NCBI RefSeq assembly: GCF_013359815.1
Contig: NZ_JABMCF010000035.1
Span: 1 to 64,000 of the forward strand
Source: Curtobacterium flaccumfaciens
GTDB lineage: Bacteria > Actinomycetota > Actinomycetes > Actinomycetales > Microbacteriaceae
Length of the DNA: 64,000 bases
Direction: 5' to 3'
Of the stretch, positions 17,308-27,196 are shown piece after piece. Both the position numbers and the translations under genes were made by a program. A model generated the notes under the pieces. The model did no database searches, had not been told where the DNA came from, and was given only the letters and a program-made list of their open reading frames with translations. Each line of letters starts with the position of its first letter. Within the stretch, counting starts at the first letter, position 1.

Positions 17308-17393
17308 TCGGCATCACCATCGCGGCCGCCGTCCTCGGCATCGCCGCAGTCGTGTACCTCGTCTGGGCGCTCGTGCGTCCGGAGCGTTTCTAG
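17304..17393 (+). CDS. kdpF: KdpF, small subunit of the K+-transporting ATPase
   Basis: 29 residues with one membrane span and the family's closing motif [12 protein letters not shown]. KdpF stabilises the KdpFABC complex in the membrane. GTG start overlaps the preceding stop; its TAG stop overlaps the kdpA GTG (17393). The position immediately before kdpA confirms the call. Confidence 0.9.
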   Translation: MIGITIAAAVLGIAAVVYLVWALVRPERF

Positions 17394-19075
17394 TGGGCGC
17401 CGCGGACGTCTGGGCGGGCATCGCCCAGGTCGCCACGCTCGTCCTGCTGCTCGTCGTCGCGTACCGCCCGCTCGGTGACTGGATGGCGAAGGTCTTCACG
17501 CCCGTCCGCCACAACCGGGTCGAGCGCGGGGTCTACCGGCTGATCGGGGTCGACCCGGACGCCGAGCAGTCGTGGCCCGTGTACCTGCGCGGCGTGCTGC
17601 TCTTCAGCGTCGCCGGGCTCCTGCTCGTCTACCTGCTGCAGCGCATCCAGGTCGTCCTGCCCGGCGACCTCGGGCTGCCCGCCGTCGGACCCTCGCTCGC
17701 GTTCAACACCGCGGCGTCGTTCGTCGCGAACACGAACTGGCAGTCCTACTCGCCCGAGGCCACCCTCGGCTACACGGTGCAGATGGCCGGCCTGGCGGTG
17801 CAGAACTTCCTGTCCGCGGCCGTCGGTCTCTCGGTCGCCGTGGCCCTGGTGCGCGGGTTCGCCCGTCGCAAGTCGGGCACGCTCGGCAACGTGTGGGTGG
17901 ACATCGTCCGCGGTCTCGGCCGACTGCTGCTGCCCGGGGCGTTCGTCTTCGCGATCGTCCTCGTCGCCGGCGGGGTCGTCCAGTCGTGGGGGAGCGGCAC
18001 CGACGTCACCACGCTCATCGGCGGCACGCAGCACATCCCGGACGGGTTCGTCGCCTCGCAGGAGGCGATCAAGGAACTCGGCACGAACGGCGGCGGCTAC
18101 TTCAACGCCAACTCGGCGCACCCGTTCGAGAACCCGCAGGCGTGGACGAACCTCGTCGAGATCTTCCTGATGCTCGTCATCCCGTTCTCGCTCCCGCGCA
18201 CGTTCGGGCGGCTGGTCGGCGACGACCGCCAGGGGTACGCGATCCTCGCCGTGATGGGCGCGATCTTCCTCGTGTCGCTGTCGGTCATGTCGATCGCCGA
18301 ACTCGGCGGCGGCGGTGTCGCCACACACGCTGCCGGGGCCGCGATGGAGGGCAAGGAGAGCCGCTTCGGCATCCTCGGTTCGACGCTCTTCTCGACCGCG
18401 ACCACCTCGACGTCCACCGGTGCCGTCAACGCGATGCACGACAGCTACACCCCGATCGGCGGGATGATGGCGCTCGTCAACATGATGCTCGGCGAGGTCA
18501 CCCCCGGCGGCGTCGGATCCGGCCTGTACGGGATGCTCGTGCTCGCCGTCATCACGGTGTTCATCGGCGGCCTGCTCGTCGGTCGCACCCCGGAGTACCT
18601 CGGCAAGAAGATCCGCGCCAAGGAGATGACCTTCGCGGCGCTGTACATCCTCGTCACGCCGACGCTCGTGCTCCTGGCCACCGGGCTCTCGCTCGTGATC
18701 CCCGGGGTCCGCGAACAGGTGCTCGGGACGTCGATCTTCAACCCCGGCAACCACGGGTTGTCCGAGCTGCTCTACGCCTTCACCTCGGGTGCGAACAACA
18801 ACGGCTCGGCCTTCGGCGGGCTCACCGCGAACACCACGTGGATGAACTCCTCGCTCGGCGTCGTGATGCTGCTCGGCCGCTTCGTGCCGATGGTGTTCGT
18901 CCTGGCGCTCGCCGGGTCCCTCGCCGCGCAGGACCGGGTGCCGGAGACCGCCGGCACGCTGCCCACCCACCGCCCGCTGTTCATCGGGCTGCTCGGCGGC
19001 GTCGCCGTCATCGTCACCGCACTCACCTACTTCCCGGTGCTCGCACTGGGTCCGCTCGCAGAAGGACTGTCATGA
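17393..19075 (+). CDS. kdpA: KdpA, potassium-binding channel-like subunit
   Basis: 560 residues, normal KdpA length, about ten membrane segments in the fourfold-repeat channel fold. Selectivity-filter regions are recognisable: [18 protein letters not shown] (about 104-121), [19 protein letters not shown] (about 230-248), [14 protein letters not shown] and [14 protein letters not shown]. It takes up K+ and passes it to KdpB's membrane site. The stop overlaps kdpB's ATG (ATGA at 19072), so expression is coupled. Confidence 0.97.
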   Translation: MGAADVWAGIAQVATLVLLLVVAYRPLGDWMAKVFTPVRHNRVERGVYRLIGVDPDAEQSWPVYLRGVLLFSVAGLLLVYLLQRIQVVLPGDLGLPAVGPSLAFNTAASFVANTNWQSYSPEATLGYTVQMAGLAVQNFLSAAVGLSVAVALVRGFARRKSGTLGNVWVDIVRGLGRLLLPGAFVFAIVLVAGGVVQSWGSGTDVTTLIGGTQHIPDGFVASQEAIKELGTNGGGYFNANSAHPFENPQAWTNLVEIFLMLVIPFSLPRTFGRLVGDDRQGYAILAVMGAIFLVSLSVMSIAELGGGGVATHAAGAAMEGKESRFGILGSTLFSTATTSTSTGAVNAMHDSYTPIGGMMALVNMMLGEVTPGGVGSGLYGMLVLAVITVFIGGLLVGRTPEYLGKKIRAKEMTFAALYILVTPTLVLLATGLSLVIPGVREQVLGTSIFNPGNHGLSELLYAFTSGANNNGSAFGGLTANTTWMNSSLGVVMLLGRFVPMVFVLALAGSLAAQDRVPETAGTLPTHRPLFIGLLGGVAVIVTALTYFPVLALGPLAEGLS

Positions 19076-21171
19076 CCACCCCCGTGACCACGGAGTCGGA
19101 ACCGCGCACCGCCGTGGAACCGGCCACCCGCTCGTCCGCATTCGGACCCCGCCAACTGGTGGCGGGCCTCCCGGGCGCCCTGCGGAAACTCGATCCGCGA
19201 CTCATGTGGCGGAACCCCGTCATGTTCATCGTCGAGGTCGGCGCGGCGCTGACGACGGTGGCCGCCGTCGTCGAGCCGTCCGCGTTCACCATCGCGATCG
19301 CCGTGTGGCTCTGGCTCACCGTCGTCTTCGCCAACCTGGCGGAGTCGGTGGCGGAGGGCCGTGGCAAGGCGCAGGCCGACACCCTGCGGAAGACCCGCTC
19401 GACCACGAGCGCCCGTCGGGTGCTCGGGTACGCGACGACCGACGCGGCCGCGACCGGCAACGAGACCGAGGAGGTCGCGTCCGTCGACCTGGCCAAGGGC
19501 GACGTGGTCGTGGTCGTCGCCGGCGAGGTCATCCCGGGCGACGGCGACGTCATCGACGGCATCGCGTCGGTCGACGAGTCGGCCGTCACGGGTGAGTCCG
19601 CACCGGTCATCCGCGAGTCCGGCGGTGACCGCAGTGCCGTCACCGGCGGCACCCGGGTGCTGTCGGACCGGATCGTCGTGCGCATCACCTCGACGCCGGG
19701 CGAGACCTTCATCGACCGGATGATCCGCCTGGTCGAGGGCGCGGCACGGCAGAAGACGCCGAACGAGATCGCGCTGAACATCCTGCTCGCCTCGTTGTCG
19801 ATCGTTTTCGTGATCGTCTGCCTGACGATGCAGCCCATCGCGGGACTCGTCGGCGCGACGGTCAGCGTGCCGGTGCTCATCGCCCTGCTCGTCTGCCTCA
19901 TCCCGACCACCATCGGGGCCCTGCTCTCCGCGATCGGCATCGCCGGCATGGACCGGCTCGTGCAGCACAACGTGCTGGCGATGTCGGGCCGCGCGGTCGA
20001 GGCCGCCGGTGACATCACGACGCTGCTGCTCGACAAGACCGGGACGATCACCTACGGCAACCGTCGGGCATCCCGTGTGGTGCCGGTGCCGGGCGTGAGC
20101 GAGGCTTCGCTGATGGAAGCGGCAGCCCTGTCGAGCGCTGCGGACTCGACCCCTGAGGGGCGCTCGATCGTCGACCTGGCGCGCGAGGACGGCGCCGCCG
20201 TGGGCCTGCCAGACGGCGCTGTCGAGGTGCCGTTCACGGCGCAGACGCGCATGTCCGGTCTCGACCTGCCCGACGGCTCACAGATCCGGAAGGGCGCCGC
20301 TGCGGCAGTGCTCGCCTGGGCGGACACCACCGAAGCCGGTGTGGTTTCGGCCATCGACGCGACCGTCGCGGAGATCTCCGACCAGGGCGGCACCCCGCTC
20401 GTCGTCGGTCGCCGCTCGTCAACGGGCGCGGTCACGCTGCTCGGTGTCGTGCACCTGAAGGACGTCGTCAAGGACGGCATGGCGTCGCGGTTCGCCGAGC
20501 TCCGGTCGATGGGCATCCGCACGGTGATGATCACCGGGGACAACCCCCGCACCGCGGCCGCCATCGCCCACGAGGCCGGCGTCGACGACTTCCTCGCCGA
20601 GGCCACCCCGGAGGACAAGCTCGCCTACATCAAGCGCGAGCAGGAGGGCGGCAACCTCGTCGCCATGACCGGTGACGGCACCAACGACGCCCCGGCCCTG
20701 GCCCAGGCGGACGTCGGCGTCGCGATGAACACCGGCACGACGGCGGCGAAGGAGGCGGGCAACATGGTCGACCTCGACTCCGACCCGACCAAGCTCATCG
20801 ACGTCGTCCGCATCGGCAAGCAGCTGCTCATCACCCGCGGCGCGCTGACCACCTTCTCCATCGCCAACGACGTCGCGAAGTACTTCGCGATCATCCCGGC
20901 GATGTTCCAGGCGGCGTTCCCCGGGCTCGCGGCGCTCAACATCATGGGGCTGCACAGCCCGTCGTCCGCGATCCTGTCGGCTGTCATCTTCAACGCGCTC
21001 GTCATCGTGGCGCTCATCCCGCTGTCCCTGCGTGGCGTCAAGTACCGCGCGGCCGCAGCGTCGTCGATCCTCGGCCGCAACCTGCTCGTCTACGGGCTGG
21101 GCGGCGTGGTCGTCCCCTTCATCGGCATCAAACTGATCGACCTCGTGGTCGGTCTCATCCCGGGGTTCTAG
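19072..21171 (+). CDS. kdpB: KdpB, P-type ATPase subunit
   Basis: 699 residues, full length. The phosphorylated Asp is in [10 protein letters not shown] (Asp 321). The actuator loop [10 protein letters not shown] is intact, including the Ser that is an inhibitory phosphorylation site in E. coli KdpB. The hinge MVTGDN-equivalent is [15 protein letters not shown], and the [20 protein letters not shown] block is complete. ATP hydrolysis here drives high-affinity K+ import. N-terminal 35 residues are polar and disordered-looking. Followed by kdpC after two bases. Confidence 0.97.
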   Translation: MTTPVTTESEPRTAVEPATRSSAFGPRQLVAGLPGALRKLDPRLMWRNPVMFIVEVGAALTTVAAVVEPSAFTIAIAVWLWLTVVFANLAESVAEGRGKAQADTLRKTRSTTSARRVLGYATTDAAATGNETEEVASVDLAKGDVVVVVAGEVIPGDGDVIDGIASVDESAVTGESAPVIRESGGDRSAVTGGTRVLSDRIVVRITSTPGETFIDRMIRLVEGAARQKTPNEIALNILLASLSIVFVIVCLTMQPIAGLVGATVSVPVLIALLVCLIPTTIGALLSAIGIAGMDRLVQHNVLAMSGRAVEAAGDITTLLLDKTGTITYGNRRASRVVPVPGVSEASLMEAAALSSAADSTPEGRSIVDLAREDGAAVGLPDGAVEVPFTAQTRMSGLDLPDGSQIRKGAAAAVLAWADTTEAGVVSAIDATVAEISDQGGTPLVVGRRSSTGAVTLLGVVHLKDVVKDGMASRFAELRSMGIRTVMITGDNPRTAAAIAHEAGVDDFLAEATPEDKLAYIKREQEGGNLVAMTGDGTNDAPALAQADVGVAMNTGTTAAKEAGNMVDLDSDPTKLIDVVRIGKQLLITRGALTTFSIANDVAKYFAIIPAMFQAAFPGLAALNIMGLHSPSSAILSAVIFNALVIVALIPLSLRGVKYRAAAASSILGRNLLVYGLGGVVVPFIGIKLIDLVVGLIPGF

Positions 21172-21173
21172 TC

Positions 21174-21773
21174 ATGGCATCTGCACGTTCCACCTTCCGT
21201 TCCGCCGGTGTGGCCATCCGCCTCACCCTCGTCGCCACCGTCGTCCTGGGCGTCGGCTACCCGCTCGCCGTCTGGGGAGTCGGCCAGGCGGCGTTCCACG
21301 ACCAGGCCAACGGTTCGATGGTCACGGACTCGTCCGGCAAGGTCGTCGGTTCCTCGTTGATCGGGCAGTCGTTCACCGGCAAGCAGGCCGACCGCTGGTT
21401 CCAGTCGCGGCCGTCCGCCGCCGGGGAGGGCTACGACGCGGGGGCGTCCTCCGGCTCGAACCTCGGGCCGAACAACGCCGACCTGCTCAAGGCCGTCGAG
21501 GAGCGTCGTGCGGCGCTGGCGAAGGCCGACGGGGTCTCCGCCGCGCAGGTGCCGGTGGACGCGGTCACGGCGTCGGGTTCGGGGCTCGACCCGGACATCA
21601 GCCCGGAGTACGCGTCGCAGCAGGTCGCGCGGGTGGCCTCGGCGCGAGGCCTGTCGGTTGCTGACGTGCGGGCGCTCGTGGCCGAGCACACCGAGTCGCG
21701 GCAGCTCGGGTTCCTCGGCGAGCCCGTCGTGAACGTGTTGTCGCTGAACCTGGCGCTGGCGAAGTCCTCCTGA
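21174..21773 (+). CDS. kdpC: KdpC, accessory subunit of the K+ ATPase
   Basis: 199 residues. One N-terminal membrane segment (about 11-33) and a periplasmic-type domain containing GSSLIGQSFTGKQADRWFQSRPSA (read in parts: LIGQSF, WFQSRPSA), SGSNLGPNN, VTASGSGLDPDISPEYA and RQLGFLGEPVVNVLSLNLAL, all family signatures. It bridges KdpA and KdpB and stabilises the ATP-bound state. Last gene of the structural operon; a palindromic repeat (21789-21862) separates it from kdpD. Confidence 0.96.
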   Translation: MASARSTFRSAGVAIRLTLVATVVLGVGYPLAVWGVGQAAFHDQANGSMVTDSSGKVVGSSLIGQSFTGKQADRWFQSRPSAAGEGYDAGASSGSNLGPNNADLLKAVEERRAALAKADGVSAAQVPVDAVTASGSGLDPDISPEYASQQVARVASARGLSVADVRALVAEHTESRQLGFLGEPVVNVLSLNLALAKSS

Positions 21774-21788
21774 CCGTGGGTGGCCCCT

Positions 21789-21862
21789 CCGCAAGACACC
21801 GGTGCTCGCGCGTCGAACACCCGCAGACCGCGGTGCGACAGGTGAACACCGGTGTTTTGCGG
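21789..21862. repeat. Palindromic repeat, family 2, copy A
   Basis: 74-base element between kdpC and kdpD. The ends are inverted: CCGCAAGACACCGGTG at 21789-21804 and CACCGGTGTTTTGCGG at 21847-21862, 16-base arms with one mismatch. The interior ACACCCGCAGACCGCGG is shared with the copy at 51034. It could terminate kdpFABC, separate the two transcripts, or be a mobile repeat. Confidence 0.85.
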
Positions 21863-21894
21863 AGACCGACCCCCGCACGCGAGAGGATGAGCAC

Positions 21895-24387
21895 GTGAAG
21901 CGCGGGAAGCTGCGGGTCCTGCTCGGTGCGGCGCCCGGTGTCGGCAAGACCTACACGATGCTCGAAGAGGGGCGTCGGCTGCTCGACGAGGGTCGCGACG
22001 TGGTCGTCGCCGTCGTCGAGACGCACGAGCGCGCCGCCACCGCGGCACTGGTGAACGGGCTCGAGGTCGTGCCACGGCGCACCGTCTCGCACCGCGGTGT
22101 CGACCTGGACGACCTCGACCTCGACGCCGTCATCGCCCGGGCGCCCGAGGTCGCGCTGGTCGACGAACTCGCGCACACGAACGCCCCGGGGAGCCCGAAC
22201 GAGAAGCGCTGGCAGGACGTGGAGGCACTGCGGGACGCCGGCATCGACGTCATCTCGACCGTCAACGTGCAGCACATGCAGTCCCTCGGCGACGTGGTCC
22301 GCGAGATCACCGGCACCGTGCAGCGCGAGACCGTTCCCGACGCCGTGGTGCGCGCGGCCGACCAGATCGAGGTCGTCGACCTGGCCCCGGCAGCGCTGCG
22401 CGAACGGCTCTCCGACGGGCTCGTGTACCCGGCGGCACGGATCGACGCCGCGCTGTCGAACTACTTCCGCCTCGGCAACCTCACCGCACTGCGCGAGATC
22501 GCCCTGCTCTGGCTGGCCGACGAGGTCGACGACGCGCTCAAGGCCTACCGCGCCGAGCACGGCATCGAGCACCGGTGGGAGACCCGGGAGCGCGTGCTCG
22601 TCGCCCTGACCGGCGGCCCCGAGGGCGAGACCCTGCTGCGCCGCGGCGCCCGCATCGCCGCCCGCAGCGCCGGTGGGGAACTCGCCGCCGTGCACGTGAC
22701 GACGAACGACGGCCTGCGCGTCCGGCACCCCGGTGCGCTCGGCAAGCAGCGGACCCTGCTCGAGCAGCTCGGTGGGACGTACCACCAGGTCGTCGGTGAC
22801 GACGTGCCGAGCACGCTGGTGCGGTTCGCGCGGTCGATCGACGCCACCCAGATCGTGATCGGGGTCAGCCGCCGCAGCCGGCTCGCGGCCGCCATGACCG
22901 GTCCGGGGATCGGCAACACCGTGATCCGCGAGTCCGGCGACATCGACGTGCACGTCGTCACGCACGAGCGCGCCGGCGGCGGGATCACCCTGCCGAAGCT
23001 CGGCGGCAGCCTGTCGCGCGGCCGGGTGGTCGCCGCGTTCGTCCTGTCGGTCCTGGTCGGGCCGCTGCTCACGTGGGTGCTGTCGATCGGCAGCGATCCG
23101 GACGCCATCACGGTGGACGTGCTGGCGTACCAGCTGCTCGTCCTCGTCGTGGCGCTCGTGGGCGGGATGTGGCCGGCGGTGTTCACGGCCGTGCTGTCCG
23201 GACTGAGCCTCGACTACTTCTTCGTGCAACCCCTCTACATGGTCACCGTCCAGCAGCCGTGGCATCTGTTCGCCCTGGTCATGTACGTGATCAGTGCGGT
23301 GCTGGTCAGCTTCGTGGTCGACCGGTCCGCGCGGCGGTCGCGCGCTGCCCGTCGGGCCTCGGCCGAGTCCGGGCTCCTGATGGGCATCGCCGGCAGCGTG
23401 CTCCGCGGCGACGACGCCCTGCAGGCACTGCTCGACCGCACCCGTGAGGCCTTCGGCTTCGCCGGCGTCCGGATCCGCCAGGGTGACGAGGTGCCCGCGA
23501 CCTCCGGCGAGTTCGGTGCGACGCCGGACGCGTCGACGACGCTGGCGTCCGGTGCCGTGCTCGAGTTCGCCGGTGCGCCCGACGACCCGACCCAGCGCCG
23601 ACTGCTGCGGGTCGTCGAGCAGCAGCTCGACGCCGCCGTCGAGCACCGCGAGCTCACCCGCACCGCCGTCGGCGCCGAGCGCATCGCCGCCGCCGACCGG
23701 GTCCGGAGCGCGCTGCTCGCGGCCGTCGGCCACGACGTGCGCCGCCCCATCGCAGCGGCCTCCGCCGCCGTGCAGACGCTGCGTGCGTCCGACATCGACC
23801 TGTCCGGGGCCGACCGGGAGGCGCTGCTCGCGACCGCCGACGAGAGCCTCGGTCAGCTGGCGGTGCTGTTGGCAGACCTGTTGGACGTCAGCCGGGTCCA
23901 GGCCGGTGTCCTCGCGGTCACCCCGGCGGCGATCGCGCTCGAGACGGTGGTCGCCCCCGCCCTCGACGAGCTGGAGCTCGGCCCGGACGACGTCGACCTC
24001 GACCTGCCCGCGGACCTGCCGCCGGTGCTCGCCGACCCGGTCCTGCTGCAGCGCGTCGTCGTGAACCTGCTCGCCAACGCCGCCCGGTACGCCCCGGACG
24101 GCACCCACGTCCGGGTCGCCGCCAGTGCCTTCGCCGGCGGGGTGGAACTCCGTGTGGCCGACCACGGCCCCGGCATCCCCGCGGACCGCCGCGACGAGGT
24201 GTTCCAGCCGTTCCAGCGACTCGGTGACACCGACAACGAGACCGGCCTCGGGCTCGGGCTGGCCCTGGCGCGCGGGTTCACCGAGGGCATGGGCGGCACG
24301 ATCGAGGTCGACGACACCCCGGGCGGTGGGCTCACCGTCGTGGTGCGGCTGCCGATCGCCGGGCACGTGGGAGTGGAGATCCGATGA
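21895..24387 (+). CDS. kdpD: KdpD, sensor histidine kinase for K+ limitation
   Basis: 830 residues. KdpD N-domain (about 1-210) with the Walker A-like GAAPGVGKTYTM and VDELAHTNAPG; a USP-like domain (about 235-360); four close membrane spans (about 378-485); a linker; then HisKA with His 613 in VGHDVRRPIAAASAAVQTLR; and HATPase (NLLANAARYAP, ADHGPGIP, GLGLGLALARG). The H-box reads HDVRRP rather than the usual HDLRTP. Start GTG 21895 sits six bases after GAGGAT (21883-21888), so kdpDE has its own leaderless-type promoter. Overlaps kdpE by ATGA. Confidence 0.95.
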   Translation: MKRGKLRVLLGAAPGVGKTYTMLEEGRRLLDEGRDVVVAVVETHERAATAALVNGLEVVPRRTVSHRGVDLDDLDLDAVIARAPEVALVDELAHTNAPGSPNEKRWQDVEALRDAGIDVISTVNVQHMQSLGDVVREITGTVQRETVPDAVVRAADQIEVVDLAPAALRERLSDGLVYPAARIDAALSNYFRLGNLTALREIALLWLADEVDDALKAYRAEHGIEHRWETRERVLVALTGGPEGETLLRRGARIAARSAGGELAAVHVTTNDGLRVRHPGALGKQRTLLEQLGGTYHQVVGDDVPSTLVRFARSIDATQIVIGVSRRSRLAAAMTGPGIGNTVIRESGDIDVHVVTHERAGGGITLPKLGGSLSRGRVVAAFVLSVLVGPLLTWVLSIGSDPDAITVDVLAYQLLVLVVALVGGMWPAVFTAVLSGLSLDYFFVQPLYMVTVQQPWHLFALVMYVISAVLVSFVVDRSARRSRAARRASAESGLLMGIAGSVLRGDDALQALLDRTREAFGFAGVRIRQGDEVPATSGEFGATPDASTTLASGAVLEFAGAPDDPTQRRLLRVVEQQLDAAVEHRELTRTAVGAERIAAADRVRSALLAAVGHDVRRPIAAASAAVQTLRASDIDLSGADREALLATADESLGQLAVLLADLLDVSRVQAGVLAVTPAAIALETVVAPALDELELGPDDVDLDLPADLPPVLADPVLLQRVVVNLLANAARYAPDGTHVRVAASAFAGGVELRVADHGPGIPADRRDEVFQPFQRLGDTDNETGLGLGLALARGFTEGMGGTIEVDDTPGGGLTVVVRLPIAGHVGVEIR

Positions 24388-25067
24388 AGGTCCTGATCGC
24401 TGACGACGACGCGCAGCTCGTCCGCGCGCTCTCGGTGACGCTCTCGGCGCGCGGGTACGACGTCGTCACGGCTCGGGACGGGCGCGAGGCGATCGACGCC
24501 GTCATCACCGAGCGCCCCGACCTGGTGCTGCTCGACCTCGGCATGCCCCGGCTCGACGGGATCGGGGTGCTCGAGGGCGTCCGGGCCTGGTCGCAGGTGC
24601 CGGTCCTCGTGCTCTCCGGCCGGACCGACTCGTCCGACAAGGTCGACGCGCTCGACGCCGGTGCCGACGACTACGTGACGAAGCCGTTCCAGATGGACGA
24701 GCTCCTCGCCCGGCTGCGGGCACTCGGACGGCGCCGGGTGGTGGCGTCCGAGGAGACCCCGACGATCGCGATCGGACCGCTGCTCGTGGACCTCGTCGCG
24801 AAGCAGGTCACCCCGGCCGAGGGTCCCGCGATCCGCCTGACGCCCACCGAGTGGCGCCTGCTCGAGGTCCTGGTCACGAACCCCGACCGCCTGATGACCC
24901 GCGAGATGCTGTTGACCGAGGTCTGGGGGCCGACGCACGGCAACGACTCCGGGTACCTGCGCCTCTACATGGCCCAGCTGCGGCGGAAGCTCGAGCCCGA
25001 CCCCGCGCACCCGCGCTACCTGGTGACGGAGTCCGGAATGGGCTACCGCTTCGCCCCCGGAGCGTAG
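24384..25067 (+). CDS. kdpE: KdpE, OmpR-family response regulator
   Basis: 227 residues. Receiver domain with acidic pocket DDD (7-9), phosphoacceptor Asp 51 in LVLLDLGMPRLDG and Lys in VTKPF; OmpR-type winged helix from about 130, with LTPTEWRLLEVLVTNPDRLMTR read in parts and the closing RYLVTESGMGYRF. Coupled to kdpD by an ATGA overlap. The likely target is the leader with paired GTTAGGAGCG repeats upstream of kdpF (17071-17123). Confidence 0.95.
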   Translation: MKVLIADDDAQLVRALSVTLSARGYDVVTARDGREAIDAVITERPDLVLLDLGMPRLDGIGVLEGVRAWSQVPVLVLSGRTDSSDKVDALDAGADDYVTKPFQMDELLARLRALGRRRVVASEETPTIAIGPLLVDLVAKQVTPAEGPAIRLTPTEWRLLEVLVTNPDRLMTREMLLTEVWGPTHGNDSGYLRLYMAQLRRKLEPDPAHPRYLVTESGMGYRFAPGA

Positions 25068-25163
25068 GCGAGCGCCGCTGTCGGGGGACTGGCGGGAAGC
25101 TGTCGTGTCGGTGGCGGGTCCCTGTCGTGGTGCGCCGTTCCGCGGTTCCCTACTGTTCAGGAC

Positions 25164-25682
25164 ATGAACGAGATGCGGATCGGTGAACTCCGACGACTGC
25201 GGGGCTGGACCCAGGAACGACTGGCCGAGACGAGCGGCATCGCCGTGCGGACGGTGCAACGGATGGAGAGCGGCAACGACGCGAGCCTCGAGTCGCTGTC
25301 CGCGGTGGCCACGGCCCTCGAGGTCCCCGTGCGCGACCTGTTCGCCACCGAGGAGCCGGCGTCGCTCGACCCCGGGGTGCGCGGGCTCGACGAGCGCGCC
25401 GAGCGGGAGCAGGCGCAGCGCGACGCTGCTTCGCGCGGTTGGCAGTACCTGTACTCCGGCGTCGGCATCGTCGTGACGCTCGGCTCCCTGGCACTGATCG
25501 GCTCGCGCATCTGGCCGGGCGCCGCGATCTTCGTCATCCCCATCTACTGGGCGGGTGGGCGGATGCTCTCGCAGTTCCTGATGGCGACCGTCGTCGAGCC
25601 CGCGCTCGACCGTCGGTACCCGTTGTCGCGGTCTCGTCGGGATGCCTCGTCGCGGTCCCGTCGCTTCACGCCCGGGAGCTGA
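25164..25682 (+). CDS. HTH transcriptional regulator with two membrane segments
   Basis: 172 residues. An XRE-type HTH (about 5-60: RLRGWTQERLAETSGIAVRT then VQRMESG) is fused to a short acidic linker and two hydrophobic segments (about 98-114 and 117-133), ending in a Ser/Arg tail. The design suggests a membrane-tethered regulator. TACTGT lies seven bases before the ATG. Its last 17 bases overlap the convergent LuxR-type gene. Target unknown. Confidence 0.8.
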   Translation: MNEMRIGELRRLRGWTQERLAETSGIAVRTVQRMESGNDASLESLSAVATALEVPVRDLFATEEPASLDPGVRGLDERAEREQAQRDAASRGWQYLYSGVGIVVTLGSLALIGSRIWPGAAIFVIPIYWAGGRMLSQFLMATVVEPALDRRYPLSRSRRDASSRSRRFTPGS

Positions 25683-26511
25683 ACGCCGCGAGCTCCGCCC
25701 GGGTCCGGGCACCGTGCTTCCGGAGCAGGTTCGCCACGTGGTACTTCACGGTGTTGACGCTGATGCCGAGTCCCTCGGCGATCTCCCGGTTGCCGACACC
25801 GGTCGCCACGAGCCGCAGGACGTCGCGCTCCCGCGGGGTCAGGTCGCCGTCGTCGACCGCGTCCACCTCGGTCGGCCGCGGGTCGAGCGGCAGTGAGATG
25901 TCGAGCACCGATCCCCACCCCGGCGTGCTCGCGACCTGCACCCGCCCGTCGAGCGTGACGACCCGCTCCGCGATCGGTCGCATGGCGTCGTCCTGCACGT
26001 CGAGCGTGCCGGAGCCGTCGTCGCGGAGCTGCATGAGCAGGTTCCGGCCGTCACAGTCCCACTGGATGCGCACCCGCTTCGCCGCACCGTCGTCGACCAG
26101 AGCGAGCACCGCGGTCCGCACGATCGCCCGGGCCGCGTGGGCGACGTCACCGGGGAGCGCACGGCCGGTGGCCGGCGGTTCGACGAACTGCACGTCGAGG
26201 TCCCCGAAGCGCACGAGCGGTCGCAGGTCGGCGCGCAACCGCGAGAACGCGCCGGTGACGGGTTCGAGCAGGGTGCTCCGCTGCTGATCGGTCACGGTGC
26301 GCAGGTCGACGAGGGCGGCCGAGGCGATCTCGACGGCCTCGGCCCTGGCGGCCGCGTCGGTGACCCGCGACGACCGGAGCACGGCGAGGACGGACTCCAG
26401 GGTGAGCGCGTGCCGGTCCGCCTGCTCGGCGACGGTCCGGGCGTGCTCGGCGGCCGCGAGCCGGATGGCGGAGCCGCCCCGGGCCTCCAGGGTGTCGACC
26501 GATGCGTCCAT
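25666..26511 (-). CDS. LuxR-type regulator with a histidine-kinase-like ATPase domain
   Basis: 281 residues. The C-terminal 65 residues are a GerE/LuxR HTH (LTPRERDVLRLVATGVGNRE and IAEGLGISVNTVKYHVANLL). The middle resembles an HATPase_c domain: LRDDGSG stands for the G1 box and TPGWGSVLDISLPL for the last block, but the N-box is weak. The N-terminal helices (about 10-80) look like a dimerisation module without a convincing phospho-His, and there is no receiver domain. Start ATG 26511 is seven bases after TATGGT (complement of 26519-26524). Divergent from hxlBA, which it may control. Confidence 0.75.
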   Translation of the reverse strand: MDASVDTLEARGGSAIRLAAAEHARTVAEQADRHALTLESVLAVLRSSRVTDAAARAEAVEIASAALVDLRTVTDQQRSTLLEPVTGAFSRLRADLRPLVRFGDLDVQFVEPPATGRALPGDVAHAARAIVRTAVLALVDDGAAKRVRIQWDCDGRNLLMQLRDDGSGTLDVQDDAMRPIAERVVTLDGRVQVASTPGWGSVLDISLPLDPRPTEVDAVDDGDLTPRERDVLRLVATGVGNREIAEGLGISVNTVKYHVANLLRKHGARTRAELAAFSSRA

Positions 26512-26621
26512 GGACGCGACCATACCCGTCCCACCCGAGCGGACGGGCCCACCCGATGGGATGGGGTCCCTGCCGGGGCGGGTAGCGGCGTGCCGAGGCG
26601 CGCGACGGAAGGATCGAGGGC

Positions 26622-27185
26622 ATGGCAGCAACCACCGTCTCCGCAGCGCTCGACCTGGTCGTCCGCGAGGTCGGCGACCTGGCAGCCCGCCTCGACGACG
26701 CCCCGGCTCAGCGCGCACTCGACCTGATCGAGGGCGCCGACCGGGTGTTCGTCCACGGCGCCGGGCGCTCCGGCCTCGCCCTCCGCATGACCGCGATGCG
26801 CCTCATGCACCTGGGGCTCGACGCCCACGTCGTCGGCGAGGTCACCACCCCGGCGATCCGTCAGGGTGACCTGCTCCTCGTCGCGAGCGGCTCCGGTACG
26901 ACCACCGGCATCGTGCAGGCCGCGCGCACCGCGCACGAGGTCGGCGCATCCGTCGTGGCACTCTCGACCACCGACGACTCCCCGCTCTCCGAGCTGGCGG
27001 ACGTCACGATCGTGCTGCCCGCCGCGACGAAGACCGACCGCTCCGGCACCGCCTCGGCCCAGTACGCCGGTGGCCTCTTCGAACAGGCGGTCGCCCTGGT
27101 GGGCGACGCCGTGTTCCACGCCCTGTGGACCCGAGGCGGGCAGTCCGCCGACGACCTCTGGCCCCGTCACGCCAACCTCGAATGA
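26622..27185 (+). CDS. hxlB: 6-phospho-3-hexuloisomerase
   Basis: 187-residue SIS-domain enzyme that converts hexulose 6-phosphate to fructose 6-phosphate in the ribulose monophosphate pathway. VHGAGRSGLALRMTAMRLMH (about 44-63) and LLVASGSGTTTGIV (about 84-97) form the sugar-phosphate site; AQYAGGLFEQA and LWTRGGQSADDLWPRHANLE close the family pattern. Followed after 11 bases by hxlA, completing the two-enzyme module. AAGGAT and GGAAGG overlap just before the ATG, so leaderless or leadered initiation is ambiguous. Confidence 0.92.
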   Translation: MAATTVSAALDLVVREVGDLAARLDDAPAQRALDLIEGADRVFVHGAGRSGLALRMTAMRLMHLGLDAHVVGEVTTPAIRQGDLLLVASGSGTTTGIVQAARTAHEVGASVVALSTTDDSPLSELADVTIVLPAATKTDRSGTASAQYAGGLFEQAVALVGDAVFHALWTRGGQSADDLWPRHANLE

Positions 27186-27196
27186 AAGGCACACCC

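Noticed and set aside
21598-24366. Long minus-strand open frame under kdpD
   Set aside because: Exactly shadows kdpD's third-position bias; no motif or start signal.
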